A DNA stretch of 64,000 nucleotides from Strongylocentrotus purpuratus (taxonomy: Eukaryota > Echinodermata > Echinoidea > Camarodonta > Strongylocentrotidae), in contig NW_022145561.1 in NCBI RefSeq assembly GCF_000002235.5, positions 62,001-126,000 on the forward strand, in the 5' to 3' direction. The notes beneath the pieces are model-generated. The model saw nothing but the letters and a program-made list of their open reading frames with translations. It had not been told where the DNA came from and did not search any database. Below are positions 12,608-24,185 of the stretch, in pieces (the first letter of the stretch is position 1; each line of letters begins with the position of its first letter). Made by a program: the position numbers and the translations under genes.

Positions 12608-13177
12608 CTGGGGAAAGCCTGATATGTTGAAGAAATCCACTTGGGCTCTGTTGACTTCTTCCATTGTCGTTGGAAACTTGATTATCTGAAGTGTGAATTG
12701 GAGATGCAGAAAGAAAACAAAAATCAATAATTCCATGTTGCAGATCTTCATATGTTATGTATACAATACAAGTCTAATTCATGTGCAAACTTTTGAAATG
12801 TAATTTGACGTATATTTTATTCATCGTCATTATATTTATACAGCTATGCTGAAATTCACCAGTATTTATTATTATAGACAGAAACGATGTTATATCAAGA
12901 AATGTAATCTTTATCACATTGTAAATTATATGAATAAATATTTATCTCCTACGAATACATTTAATATTCAGAGAATTGGACATGAACTTTCTTTCTTTCA
13001 ATCAAGTGTTGAGAAAAGTATGTGAAATATCTGAAGAAGTTTGTGAAGTGATTAAAAAAAAAATTATGAGAGAGAGTGCAAGTTTTCTTTGGCTGTACTC
13101 GAATTCATGAACATATTCATAGTTATGCTATTAATGGTGATGCAACTAACTATTCCTATAACTATTCTTAAAAACTG
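12608..13177. other. Start of transposase exon 2 and 3' part of intron 1
   Basis: The segment between the two inverted miniature elements. It contains the first 25 codons of exon 2 (12611-12685, minus strand) with its acceptor at 12686-12688. The rest is AT-rich intron with no recognisable feature. Confidence 0.7.
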
Positions 13178-14045
13178 GGGTGGTATTCTGAACATTGTTG
13201 TAAGTTTTGTGTTATCTTTTGTTGTATCTTCCAGAGATAACACAGCGCTAATATTGTTGTAAGTTGGTATTCTGAACATTGTTTTATCCCTGTGTTATCT
13301 CTTGAAGGACCGCCTCTATCTTATCTTTGACCATTGATGACACGCCCATTTTTATGGACCCTACCAATCAAAATCTATTTTATATAAGCATGACAAGTAG
13401 ATCAACCAATAGGAATACTTTATGCCATATCTGAAGATGCGCCTAGCGCATACTAATCCTGGGCGTAATTAGTTATTTGAGCACTTATTACGCGCGTCAT
13501 CATTATGCGCTGTTGAATTTGGATCATGAAGACAAATCACGCTTTCACTATATTGGTTAAGATGAGAGCATTAAAATAGTCCTATCCTAGCATGTAATAT
13601 CTTAGAAAGTTCTCATCTGTGATGTTTCCGGTCAACACAATCTTCTTCTAACTCGTCTATTGGCACGAAGTTGGTTCTGGGCAAAAAATATTGCCGCCAT
13701 TATATCACCACGAAAGATACAACAACCCCCTACCTGTTGTAAATATTGTTGTAAATACCATGCAAGATAAGATAAGATAAAAGATACAACAACTTTCAGA
13801 ATACCAATTATCTCGACATATTATCTCCCGTGCGCATATGCAAATGAGAATTAAATGCCACTTTATTAATAATACGCACAATTACAAGCGCACCAAAGTA
13901 TGAGCGCAGGTGCGGCCAATAAGATGAGAGAAAAGATACAACAAAAGATAACACAAAAGTTACAACAATGTTCAGAATACCAACTTTATCTTATCTTCAA
14001 AGATACAACAATATTAGAGATAACACAGGGTTCAGAATACCGCCC
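13178..14045 (+). mobile_element. Second 868-bp copy of the miniature element, inverted, in transposase intron 1
   Basis: Same ends (GGGTGGTATTCTGAAC and, inverted, GGGCGGTATTCTGAAC), same internal sequence and a CTG duplication at 13175-13177 and 14046-14048. It is reversed relative to 11738-12607 and differs from it by scattered single changes, so both copies are recent. Confidence 0.9.
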
Positions 14046-14048
14046 CTG

Positions 14049-15355
14049 ATCTCTTTTCTTTCTATACCCCTCGTCTCTCTCTTCCCGGGCCTCTATATAG
14101 CTCTCTCTCTCTCTCTCTCTCTCTCTTTTCTCCTGTTATTTATTATTTACTTATTAGTTTATGCTTCTCCGGGGAGAATCTTGTTTGAATCTACGTTCTT
14201 CCTCTTAATATAATCATGACAGTTGTGTTTTTTTTTTTTTTTTTGGTCTTTTCATCAATCATTATTATTATCATTTTCTTTATTATATATAGCAGTATTG
14301 TTTTACTATATTTTTTTAAAACCATTTTCTTGTGAGTTTTTTTTTTTGTGACGGTAGTTTAATTATGTTGTATTTTTTACTGCTGTGTATGCGCATATAA
14401 ATTTATCATTAAGTCTATTTGATATCTGTGCAAAAAGAGGAAATGATGAAATTGGAAATTGAAGACGTTAAAATATCTATCGATTGGCATATAGCTTTCC
14501 ATACTCTGGGCTCAGCTGTTTCAATTTAGAGTATATGTGTGCATGCAACATTTGCCTCTGCCTCTGGTCATGTGAATGTGATGAGAGACTCCTCGTTTTG
14601 TGCATTAGAAAGGGTGCTGTTTTCGTCATGACAGTCATTCATCATGCAATCATCATTCAGTAAGAAATTTGTTTTGACATATATACCTATATGAAGGGTC
14701 ATAGGTACACGATTCATACAATCAAGCTCGCATCATATCACGCCAATTTATGGGCGACTCTACACAAATCAATATACCTAGGACTACGTGCAAAATAGTA
14801 ATATACTAGCGCTAGCATCTAGCACTTGCACTCTCGCTAACTTGGGGAAGGAAGTTTGGATAAAGATGTCTTTATTATTATGAATTCTTTATTAGACGTA
14901 GCTATTGTTTGATTATATGACCACTAATAAAATGATACTATAGGTCTACAGACTACTACACAGAGACTGCAGTGACAGTAGTAGACAGGCAGCTAGGCTC
15001 GGCCAACTAACCGACCGCGCCAGCGCTGCCCCAGCCTCCCGCCCGGCCGGCACAGTCGCGGGCTCTGTCCCATGGCAACCACTAAATTGTCAGACCGCTG
15101 CATAGACCTTTGTCATGTCATTGCTTGGTCGTCTAAGATTAATTAAACATATAAATTTATCTGAAATAGGTCTTCCATGTGTTCATTATAAAATGCATTG
15201 TATTTTTAGTATATGCATGTCATGCATGACAAAAATAGAGTTCTTTTTCATCCTCGTCTTATTAATTTGCTGATTGAAAATTCAAAATACAAATTTTAGA
15301 CAGACTGTATTTTCGTCTTCTCTTTGCTTTATTAAAGAAAAATGTATTGACTTAC
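14049..15355. other. 5' part of transposase intron 1
   Basis: Intron sequence between the second miniature element and the exon 1 donor (GTAAG at 15351-15355, minus strand). It includes a (CT)n run at about 14100-14126, poly-T runs near 14228 and 14338, and a GC-rich patch near 15010-15075. No coding signal seen. Confidence 0.6.
14100..14126. repeat. (CT)n microsatellite
   Basis: Dinucleotide run just after the second miniature element. Confidence 0.9.
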
Positions 15356-15712
15356 CTCATGTTTCAGTGTGCCGAGGGTCACTGACACACGGTGAATTAC
15401 CCTGGATGCTGTTGAGCGGGTGATGCCATGAATCGTGGCCGTGGAATCAAGCACTGCCCCCGTTGCATAAAAATTCAAAGCTATGAAAACTTGCAGCTCT
15501 GGGGGAAGTGCCTGATTCCGTTGGGTGTCGTGCTGCAACAGGGGCCGAATCAAATTGATAACATGCATACAACCATCCCTAGTAAACCGGTACTTCCGGA
15601 AAATGTCACCATCCCCCAACTCCAACGGCTGGCTGCGATCTCTGAAGATCCGCTCCCTCCTCCTCGCCCTTTCATATCCACGACGCTGCAAGACAGCCAG
15701 TATCGCAGCCAT

Positions 15713-15930
15713 AGTTACGGTAGTGTTACCGCAAGCTCAGAGGGTAGCGGTAATGTTACCGCTGATCTTTATAGACTTACCGCTGATCTTTATAGACTTA
15801 CCGCTCAAGTCCAGCGGTAAGTTTTTATGCAACGGATATTTACCGTTTATCTTAAAGTTACCGCTGCTTTTGAGACTTACCGCTCAAATGAGCACTTACC
15901 GCTACGGTAACTGTTTTATAATACGGGACC
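15713..15930. repeat. Harbinger right terminal region: TTACCGC cluster and TIR
   Basis: About nine copies of TTACCGC or its complement GCGGTAA lie in both orientations within 200 bp, ahead of the TIR (GTTTTATAATACGGGACC at the edge). The left end has TTACC motifs with a different extension (TTACCATAAT). Such clustered subterminal motifs are plausible binding sites for the transposase or the Myb-like protein. The region also lies directly upstream of the transposase start and may act as its promoter. Confidence 0.75.
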
Positions 15931-15933
15931 CAG
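15931..15933. repeat. Target-site duplication CAG, right of Harbinger
   Basis: Second copy of the CAG duplicated on insertion. The interrupted B monomer resumes here with AACAAACCTAAACG. Confidence 0.9.
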
Positions 15934-16537
15934 AACAAACCTAAACGTTTGGCACATACAGGGTGTATAACGTCTAGTAAAGGGGTAGGGGTTAAAACAT
16001 TCGTTGCTGATTTCCCATTTGCTTTAAATGTGCTGAAAGTCACATGAAATGTAGAATATTATATACCTCATCGAATATGGGGTGCAAAAAGCCTAGCAGC
16101 CGACATTAAAAAGGACTTATTTGAGCACATATCAACCAATGTCCAGAACAAACTTAAACTGTTCGTGCATATAACGTCTAGAGTATTGAGAAGGGGGTGG
16201 GGGTTAATACATTTGTTGCTAATTTCCCATTTGCTTTAAATGTGCTGAAATTCACATGAAATGTCGATTATTATATACCTCATCGAATACGTGGTGTAAA
16301 AATTCTGGCAACCGAACTTAGAAAGGTCTTATTTGAGGGCATATCAACTAATGTGGCAGAACAAACTTAAATGTATAGCGCATAACATGTAGAGTATATC
16401 GGTGAGGGGGTTTCGGGCTTTAATTCAGTCGCCGCTATTTCCCATTTGACTTAATTTTGCTGAAAATCTCATGAAATTTAGATTATTATATACCTCACCC
16501 AATACTGGGTGCCAAAATTCTAGCAGCTGACAATAAA

Positions 16538-19500
16538 AAGGTCTTATTTGAAGGCATATCAACCAATGACCAGAACAAACCTAAACGTTTGGCGCATATA
16601 ACGTCTAGAGTATATAAAAGGGGTTGGGGTTAATTATACATTCGTTGCTGATTTCCCATTTGCTTTAAATGTGCTGAAAATCACATGATATGTAGATTAT
16701 TATATACCTCATCGAATACGGGGTGCAAAATATCTAGCAGCCGACATTAACAAGGTCTTATTTGAGCGCATATTAACCAATGTCCAGAACAAACCTAAAC
16801 GTTTGGCGCATACAGGGTGTATAACGTCTAGTAAAGGGGTGGGGGTTAATACATTCGTTGCTGATTTCCCATTTGCTTTAAATGTGCTGAAACTCACATG
16901 AAATGTAGATTATTATATACCTCATCGAAAACAGGGTGCAAAAATTCTAGCAACCGACATTAAAAAGGTCTTATTTGAGCGCTTATCAACCAATGTCCAG
17001 AACAAACTTAAACTTTTGGTGCATATAACGTCCAGAGTATTAAGAAGGGGGTGGGGGTTAATACATTTGTTGCTAATTTCCCATTTGCTTTAAATGTGCT
17101 TAAACTTACATGAAATGTAGATTATTATATACCTCACCCAATACGGGGTGCAAAAATTCTAGCAGCTGAAAATAAAAAAGGCCTTATTTGAGCGCATATC
17201 AACCAATGTCCAAAACAAACCTAAACCTTTGGCGCATATAACGTCTAGAGTATATAAAAGGGGATTGGGGTTAATACATTCGTTGCTGATTTTCCATTTG
17301 CTTTAAATGTGCTGAAACTCACATGAAATGTAGATTATTATATACCTCATCGAAAACGGGGTGCAAAAATTCTAGCAGCTGACATTAAAACGGTCTTATT
17401 TGAGCGCATATCAACCAATGTCCAGAACAAACCTAAACCTTTGGCGCATATAACGTCTAGAGTATATAAAAGGGGATGGGGGCTAATACATTCGTTGCTG
17501 ATTTCCCATTTGCTTTAAATGTGCTGAAACTCACATGAAATGTAGATTATTATATACCTCATTGAAAACGGGGTGCAAAAATTCTAGCAGCTGACATTAA
17601 AACGGTCTTATTTGAGCGCATATCAAACAATGTCCAGAACAAACATAAACGTATAGCGCAAAAAACGTCTAGAGTATTTAGAAGGGGTGGGGGTTAATAT
17701 ATTCGTTGCTAATTTTCCATATGCTTTAAATGTGCTGAAACTCACATAAAATATAGATTATTATATACCTCATCAAATACGTGGTGCCAAAATTCTAGCA
17801 TCTTACATTAAAAAGGTCTTATTTAAGCGCATATCAACCAACGTCTAGAACAAACGTAAACGTTTGGCGCAATTAACGTCAAGAGTATAAAGAAGGGAAT
17901 GGGGTTAATAAATTTGTTGCTAATTCCCACTTGCGTTAAATGTGCTGAAAATCACACGAAATGTAGATTATTATATACCTCACCCAATACGGGGTGCAAA
18001 AATTCTAGCAGCTTAGAATAAAAAGGTCTTATTTGAGCGCATATCAACCAATGTCCAAAACAAACCTTAACCTTTGGCGCATATAAAGTCTAGAGTAATT
18101 AAAAGGGTATGGGGGTTATTACATTCGTTGCTGATTTCCCATTTGCTTGAAATGTGTTGAAACTGACATGAAATGTAGATTATCATATACCTCACCCAAT
18201 ACGGGGTGCAAAATTTCTAGCAGCTGACAATAAAAAGGTCTTATTTGAAGGCATATCAACCATTGTCCAGAACAAACCTAAACCTTTGGCGCATATAACG
18301 TCTAGAGTATATAAAAGGGGTTGGGGTTAATTATACAATCGTTGCTGATTTCCCATTTGCTTTAAATGTGCTGAAACTCACATGAAATGTAGATTATTAT
18401 ATACTTCATCGAATACGGGGTGCAAAATTTCTAGCAGCCGACATTAACAAGGTCTTATTTGAGCGCATATTAACCAATGTCCAGAACAAACCTAAACGTT
18501 TGGCACATACAGGGTGTATAACGTCTAGTAAAGGGGTAGGAGTTAAAACATTCGTTGCTGATTTCCCATTTGCTTTAAATGTGCTTAAACTTACATGAAA
18601 TGTAGATTATTATATACCTCACCCAATACGGGGTGCAAAAATTCTAGCAGCTTAAAATAAAAAAGGTCTTATTTGAGCGCATATCAACCAATGTCCAAAA
18701 CAAACCTAAACCTTTGGCGCATATAACGTCTAGAGTATATAAAAGGGGATGGGGGTTAATACATTCGTTGCTGATTTCCCATTTGCTTTAAATGTGCTGA
18801 AACTCACATGAAATGTAGATTATTATATACCTCATCGAAAACGGGGTGCAAAAATTCTAGCAGCTGACATTAAAACGGTCTTATTTGAGCGCATATCAAC
18901 CAATGTCCAGAACAAACCTAAACGTATAGCGCAAAAAACGTCTAGAGTATTTAGAAGGGGTGGGGGTTAATATATTCGTTGCTAATTTTCCATATGCTTT
19001 AAATGTGCTGAAACTCACATAAAATATAGATTATTATATACCTCATCGAATACGTGGTGCCAATATTCTAGCAGCTTACATTAAAAAGGTCTTATTTAAG
19101 CGCATATCAACCAACGTCTAGAACTAACGTAAACGTTTGGCGCAATTAACGTCAAGAGTATAAAGAAGGGGGTGGGGTTAATAAATTTGTTGCTAATTCC
19201 CACTTGCGTTAAATGTGCTGAAAATCACACGAAAAGTAGATTATTATATTCCTCACCCAATACGGGGTGCAAAAATTCTAGCAGCTGAAAATAAAAAGGT
19301 CTTATTTGAACGCATATCAACCAATGTCCAAAACAAACCTTAACCTTTGGCGCATATAAAGTCTAGAGTAATTAAAAGGGTATGGGGGTATTACATTCGT
19401 TGCTGATTTCCCATTTGCTTGAAATGTGCTGAAACTCACATGAAATGTAGATTATCATATACCTCACCCAAATACGGGGTGCAAAATTTCTAGCAGCTGA

Positions 19501-20361
19501 CAATAAAAAGGTCTTATTTGAAGGCATATCAACCATTGTCCAGAACAAACCTAAACCTTTGGCGCATATAACGTCTAGAGTATATAAAAGGGGTTGGGGT
19601 TAATTATACATTCGTTGCTGATTTCCCATTTGCTTTAAATGTGCTGAAACTCACATGAAATGTAGATTATTATATACTTCATCGAATACGGGGTGCAAAA
19701 TTTCTAGCAGCCGACATTAACAAGGTCTTATTTGAGCGCATATTAACCAATGTCCAGAACAAACCTAAACGTTTGGCACATACAGGGTGTATAACGTCTA
19801 GTAAAGGGGTAGGGGTTAAAACATTCGTTGCTGATTTCCCATTTGCTTTAAATGTGCTGAAAGTCACATGAAATGTAGAATATTATATACCTCATCGAAT
19901 ATGGGGTGCAAAAAGTCTAGCAGCCGACATTAAAAAGGTCTTATTTGAGCACATATCAACCAATGTCCAGAACAAACTTAAACTGTTCGTGCATATAACG
20001 TCTAGAGTATTGAGAAGGGGGTGGGGGTTAATACATTTGTTGCTAATTTCCCATTTGCTTTAAATGTGCTGAAATTCACATGAAATGTCGATTATTATAT
20101 ACCTCATCGAATACGTGGTGTAAAAATTCTGGCAACCGAACTTAGAAAGGTCTTATTTGAGGGCATATCAACTAATGTGGCAGAACAAACTTAAATGTAT
20201 AGCGCATAACATGTAGAGTATATCGGTGAGGGGGTTTCGGGCTTTAATTCAGTCGCCGCTATTTCCCATTTGACTTAATTTTGCTGAAAATCTCATGAAA
20301 TGTAGATTATTATATACCTCACCCAATACTGGGTGCCAAAATTCTAGCAGCTGACAATAAA
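16538..20361. repeat. Satellite 18-mer higher-order repeat, copy 1 (3,824 bp)
   Basis: Monomer order A-B'-G-C-C'-D-E-F-A-B-C-D-E-F-A-B-H-I. The start is marked by the A variant reading CAACCAATGACCAG. The next occurrence of this marker at 20362 gives the period of 3,824 bp. Confidence 0.9.
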
Positions 20362-23300
20362 AAGGTCTTATTTGAAGGCATATCAACCAATGACCAGAAC
20401 AAACCTAAACGTTTGGCGCATATAACGTCTAGAGTATATAAAAGGGGTTGGGGTTAATTATACATTCGTTGCTGATTTCCCATTTGCTTTAAATGTGCTG
20501 AAAATCACATGATATGTAGATTATTATATACCTCATCGAATACGGGGTGCAAAATATCTAGCAGCCGACATTAACAAGGTCTTATTTGAGCACATATTAA
20601 CCAATGTCTAGAACAAACCTAAACGTTTGGCGCATACAGGGTGTATAACGTCTAGTAAAGGGGTGGGGGTTAATACATTCGTTGCTGATTTCCCATTTGC
20701 TTTAAATGTGCTGAAACTCACATGAAATGTAGATTATTATATACCTCATCGAAAACAGGGTGCAAAAATTCTAGCAACCGACATTAAAAAGGTCTTATTT
20801 GAGCGCTTATCAACCAATGTCCAGAACAAACTTAAACTTTTGGTGCATATAACGTCCAGAGTATTAAGAAGGGGGTGGGGGTTAATACATTTGTTGCTAA
20901 TTTCCCATTTGCTTTAAATGTGCTTAAACTTACATGAAATGTAGATTATTATATACCTCACCCAATACGGGGTGCAAAAATTCTAGCAGCTGAAAATAAA
21001 AAAAGGTCTTATTTGAGCGCATATCAACCAATGTCCAAAACAAACCTAAACCTTTGGCGCATATAACGTCTAGAGTATAAAAAAGGGGATTGGGGTTAAT
21101 ACATTCGTTGCTGATTTTCCATTTGCTTTAAATGTGCTGAATCTCACATGAAATGTAGATTATTATATACCTCATCGAAAACGGGGTGCAAAAATTCTAG
21201 CAGCTGACATTAAAACGGTCTTATTTGAGCGCATATCAACCAATGTCCAGAACAAACCTAAACCTTTGGCGCATATAACGTCTAGAGTATATAAAAGGGG
21301 ATGGGGGCTTATACATTCGTTGCTGATTTCCCATTTGCTTTAAATGTGCTGAAACTCACATGAAATGTAGATTATTATATACCTCATTGAAAACGGGGTG
21401 CAAAAATTCTAGCAGCTGACATTAAAACGGTCTTATTTGAGCGCATATCAAACAATGTCCAGAACAAACATAAACGTATAGCGCAAAAAACGTCTAGAGT
21501 ATTTAGAAGGGGTGGGGGTTAATATATTCGTTGCTAATTTTCCATATGCTTTAAATGTGCTGAAACTCACATAAAATATAGATTATTATATACCTCATCA
21601 AATACGTGGTGCCAAAATTCTAGCATCTTACATTAAAAAGGTCTTATTTAAGCGCATATCAACCAACGTCTAGAACAAACGTAAACGTTTGGCGCAATTA
21701 ACGTCAAGAGTATAAAGAAGGGAATGGGGTTAATAAATTTGTTGCTAATTCCCACTTGCGTTAAATGTGCTGAAAATCACACGAAATGTAGATTATTATA
21801 TACCTCACCCAATACGGGGTGCAAAAATTCTAGCAGCTTAAAATAAAAAGGTCTTATTTGAGCGCATATCAACCAATGTCCAAAACTACCTTAACCTTTG
21901 GCGCATATAAAGTCTAGAGTAATTAAAAGGGTAAGGGGGTTATTACATTCGTTGCTGATTTCCCATTTGCTTGAAATGTGTTAAAACTGACATGAAATGT
22001 AGATTATCGAATACCTCACCCAATACGGGGTGCAAAATTTCTAGCAGCTGACAATAAAAAGGTCTTATTTGAAGGCATATCAACCATTGTCCAGAACAAA
22101 CCTAAACCTTTGGCGCATATAACGTCTAGAGTATATAAAAGGGGTTGGGGTTAATTATACATTCGTTGCTGATTTCCCATTTGCTTTAAATGTGCTGAAA
22201 CTCACATGAAATGTAGATTATTATATACTTCATCGAATACGGGGTGCAAAATTTCTAGCAGCCGACATTAACAAGGTCTTATTTGAGCGCATATTAACCA
22301 ATGTCCAGAACAAACCTAAACGTTTGGCACATACAGGGTGTATAACGTCTAGTAAAGGGGTAGGGGTTAAAACATTCGTTGCTGATTTCCCATTTGCTTT
22401 AAATGTGCTTAAACTTACATGAAATGTAGATTATTATATACCTCACCCAATACGGGGTGCAAAAATTCTAGCAGCTTAAAATAAAAAAGGTCTTATTTGA
22501 GCGCATATCAACCAATGTCCAAAACAAACCTAAACCTTTGGCGCATATAACGTCTAGAGTATATAAAAGGGGATGGGGGTTAATACATTCGTTGCTGATT
22601 TCCCATTTGCTTTAAATGTGCTGAAACTCACATGAAATGTAGATTATTATATACCTCATCGAAAACGGGGTGCAAAAGTTCTAGCAGCTGACATTAAAAC
22701 GGTCTTATTTGAGCGCATATCAACCAATGTCCAGAACAAACCTAAACGTATAGCGCAAAAAACGTCTAGAGTATTTAGAAGGGGTGGGGGTTAATATATT
22801 CGTTGCTAATTTTCCATATGCTTTAAATGTGCTGAAACTCACATAAAATATAGATTATTATATACCTCATCGAATACGTGGTGCCAATATTCTAGCAGCT
22901 TACATTAAAAAGGTCTTATTTAAGCGCATATCAACCAACGTCTAGAACTAACGTAAACGTTTGGCGCAATTAACGTCAAGAGTATAAAGAAGGGGGTGGG
23001 GTTAATAAATTTGTTGCTAATTCCCACTTGCGTTAAATGTGCTGAAAATCACACGAAAAGTAGATTATTATATTCCTCACCCAATACGGGGTGCAAAAAT
23101 TCTAGCAGCTGAAAATAAAAAGGTCTTATTTGAACGCATATCAACCAATGTCCAAAACAAACCTTAACCTTTGGCGCATATAAAGTCTAGAGTAATTAAA
23201 AGGGTATGGGGGTATTACATTCGTTGCTGATTTCCCATTTGCTTGAAATGTGCTGAAACTCACATGAAATGTAGATTATCATATACCTCACCCAAATACG

Positions 23301-24185
23301 GGGTGCAAAATTTCTAGCAGCTGACAATAAAAAGGTCTTATTTGAAGGCATATCAACCATTGTCCAGAACAAACCTAAACCTTTGGCGCATATAACGTCT
23401 AGAGTATATAAAAGGGGTTGGGGTTAATTATACATTCGTTGCTGATTTCCCATTTGCTTTAAATGTGCTGAAACTCACATGAAATGTAGATTATTATATA
23501 CTTCATCGAATACGGGGTGCAAAATTTCTAGCAGCCGACATTAACAAGGTCTTATTTGAGCGCATATTAACCAATGTCCAGAACAAACCTAAACGTTTGG
23601 CACATACAGGGTGTATAACGTCTAGTAAAGGGGTAGGGGTTAAAACATTCGTTGCTGATTTCCCATTTGCTTTAAATGTGCTGAAAGTCACATGAAATGT
23701 AGAATATTATATACCTCATCGAATATGGGGTGCAAAAAGTCTAGCAGCCGACATTAAAAAGGTCTTATTTGAGCACATATCAACCAATGTCCAGAACAAA
23801 CTTAAACTGTTCGTGCATATAACGTCTAGAGTATTGAGAAGGGGGTGGGGGTTAATACATTTGTTGCTAATTTCCCATTTGCTTTAAATGTGCTGAAATT
23901 CACATGAAATGTCGATTATTATATACCTCATCGAATACGTGGTGTAAAAATTCTGGCAACCGAACTTAGAAAGGTCTTATTTGAGGGCATATCAACTAAT
24001 GTGGCAGAACAAACTTAAATGTATAGCGCATAACATGTAGAGTATATCGGTGAGGGGGTTTCGGGCTTTAATTCAGTCGCCGCTATTTCCCATTTGACTT
24101 AATTTTGCTGAAAATCTCATGAAATGTAGATTATTATATACCTCACCCAATACTGGGTGCCAAAATTCTAGCAGCTGACAATAAA
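20362..24185. repeat. Satellite 18-mer higher-order repeat, copy 2 (3,824 bp)
   Basis: Same 18-monomer order and exactly the same length as copy 1, with only scattered substitutions and compensating small indels visible. It ends where the marker A variant recurs at 24186. The identical length points to very recent duplication or homogenisation. Confidence 0.9.

Larger units (their letters stand above)
10514..15712 (-). pseudogene. Harbinger DDE transposase (HARBI1-like), interrupted by a miniature element
   Basis: Minus strand, four exons: 15356-15712, 12611-12685 plus 11546-11737 (one exon split by an insertion), 11131-11267 and 10514-10790. Leaving out the 870-bp insert and one CAG, they total 1,038 bp, or 345 codons plus stop, close to HARBI1 length (about 349). 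All introns are GT-AG and phases agree. Exon 1 encodes an N-terminal helix-turn-helix region (LQVFIALNFYATGA, then HGITRSTASRVIHRV). The catalytic triad is visible: D about 151 in [11 protein letters not shown] about 228 in LLLGDSGYALRPYLMTP, and E about 264 in RVRIEQVNGQLKHKFR. The C-terminus keeps ACAVLHNVAKDL. No other stop or frameshift was seen. The insert sits between the codons of FP and QVIG beside the first Asp. Unless the insert is spliced out, this copy cannot make full-length enzyme. Confidence 0.9.
5554..15930. mobile_element. Harbinger/PIF autonomous DNA transposon with two genes
   Basis: A 10,377-bp insertion bounded by 18-bp terminal inverted repeats, GGCCCCGTATTATAAAAC on the left and GGTCCCGTATTATAAAAC on the right (read inward), flanked by a CAG duplication. 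It holds the two genes typical of the superfamily, a Myb/SANT-like gene (7175-9699, +) and a DDE transposase (10514-15712, -), facing each other. A CWG target duplication fits described animal Harbingers. The element is long because other repeats sit inside it: two ~870-bp miniature elements, a SINE-like copy and simple repeats. Apart from the miniature element in transposase exon 2, both reading frames are open, so the insertion is probably young. Only one of the many similar satellite copies carries it, so it arrived after the array was amplified. Confidence 0.95.

Noticed and set aside
15428-15944. Two plus-strand ORFs of 130 and 139 codons
   Set aside because: They lie antisense to transposase exon 1 and run on into the TIR region; no domain similarity.
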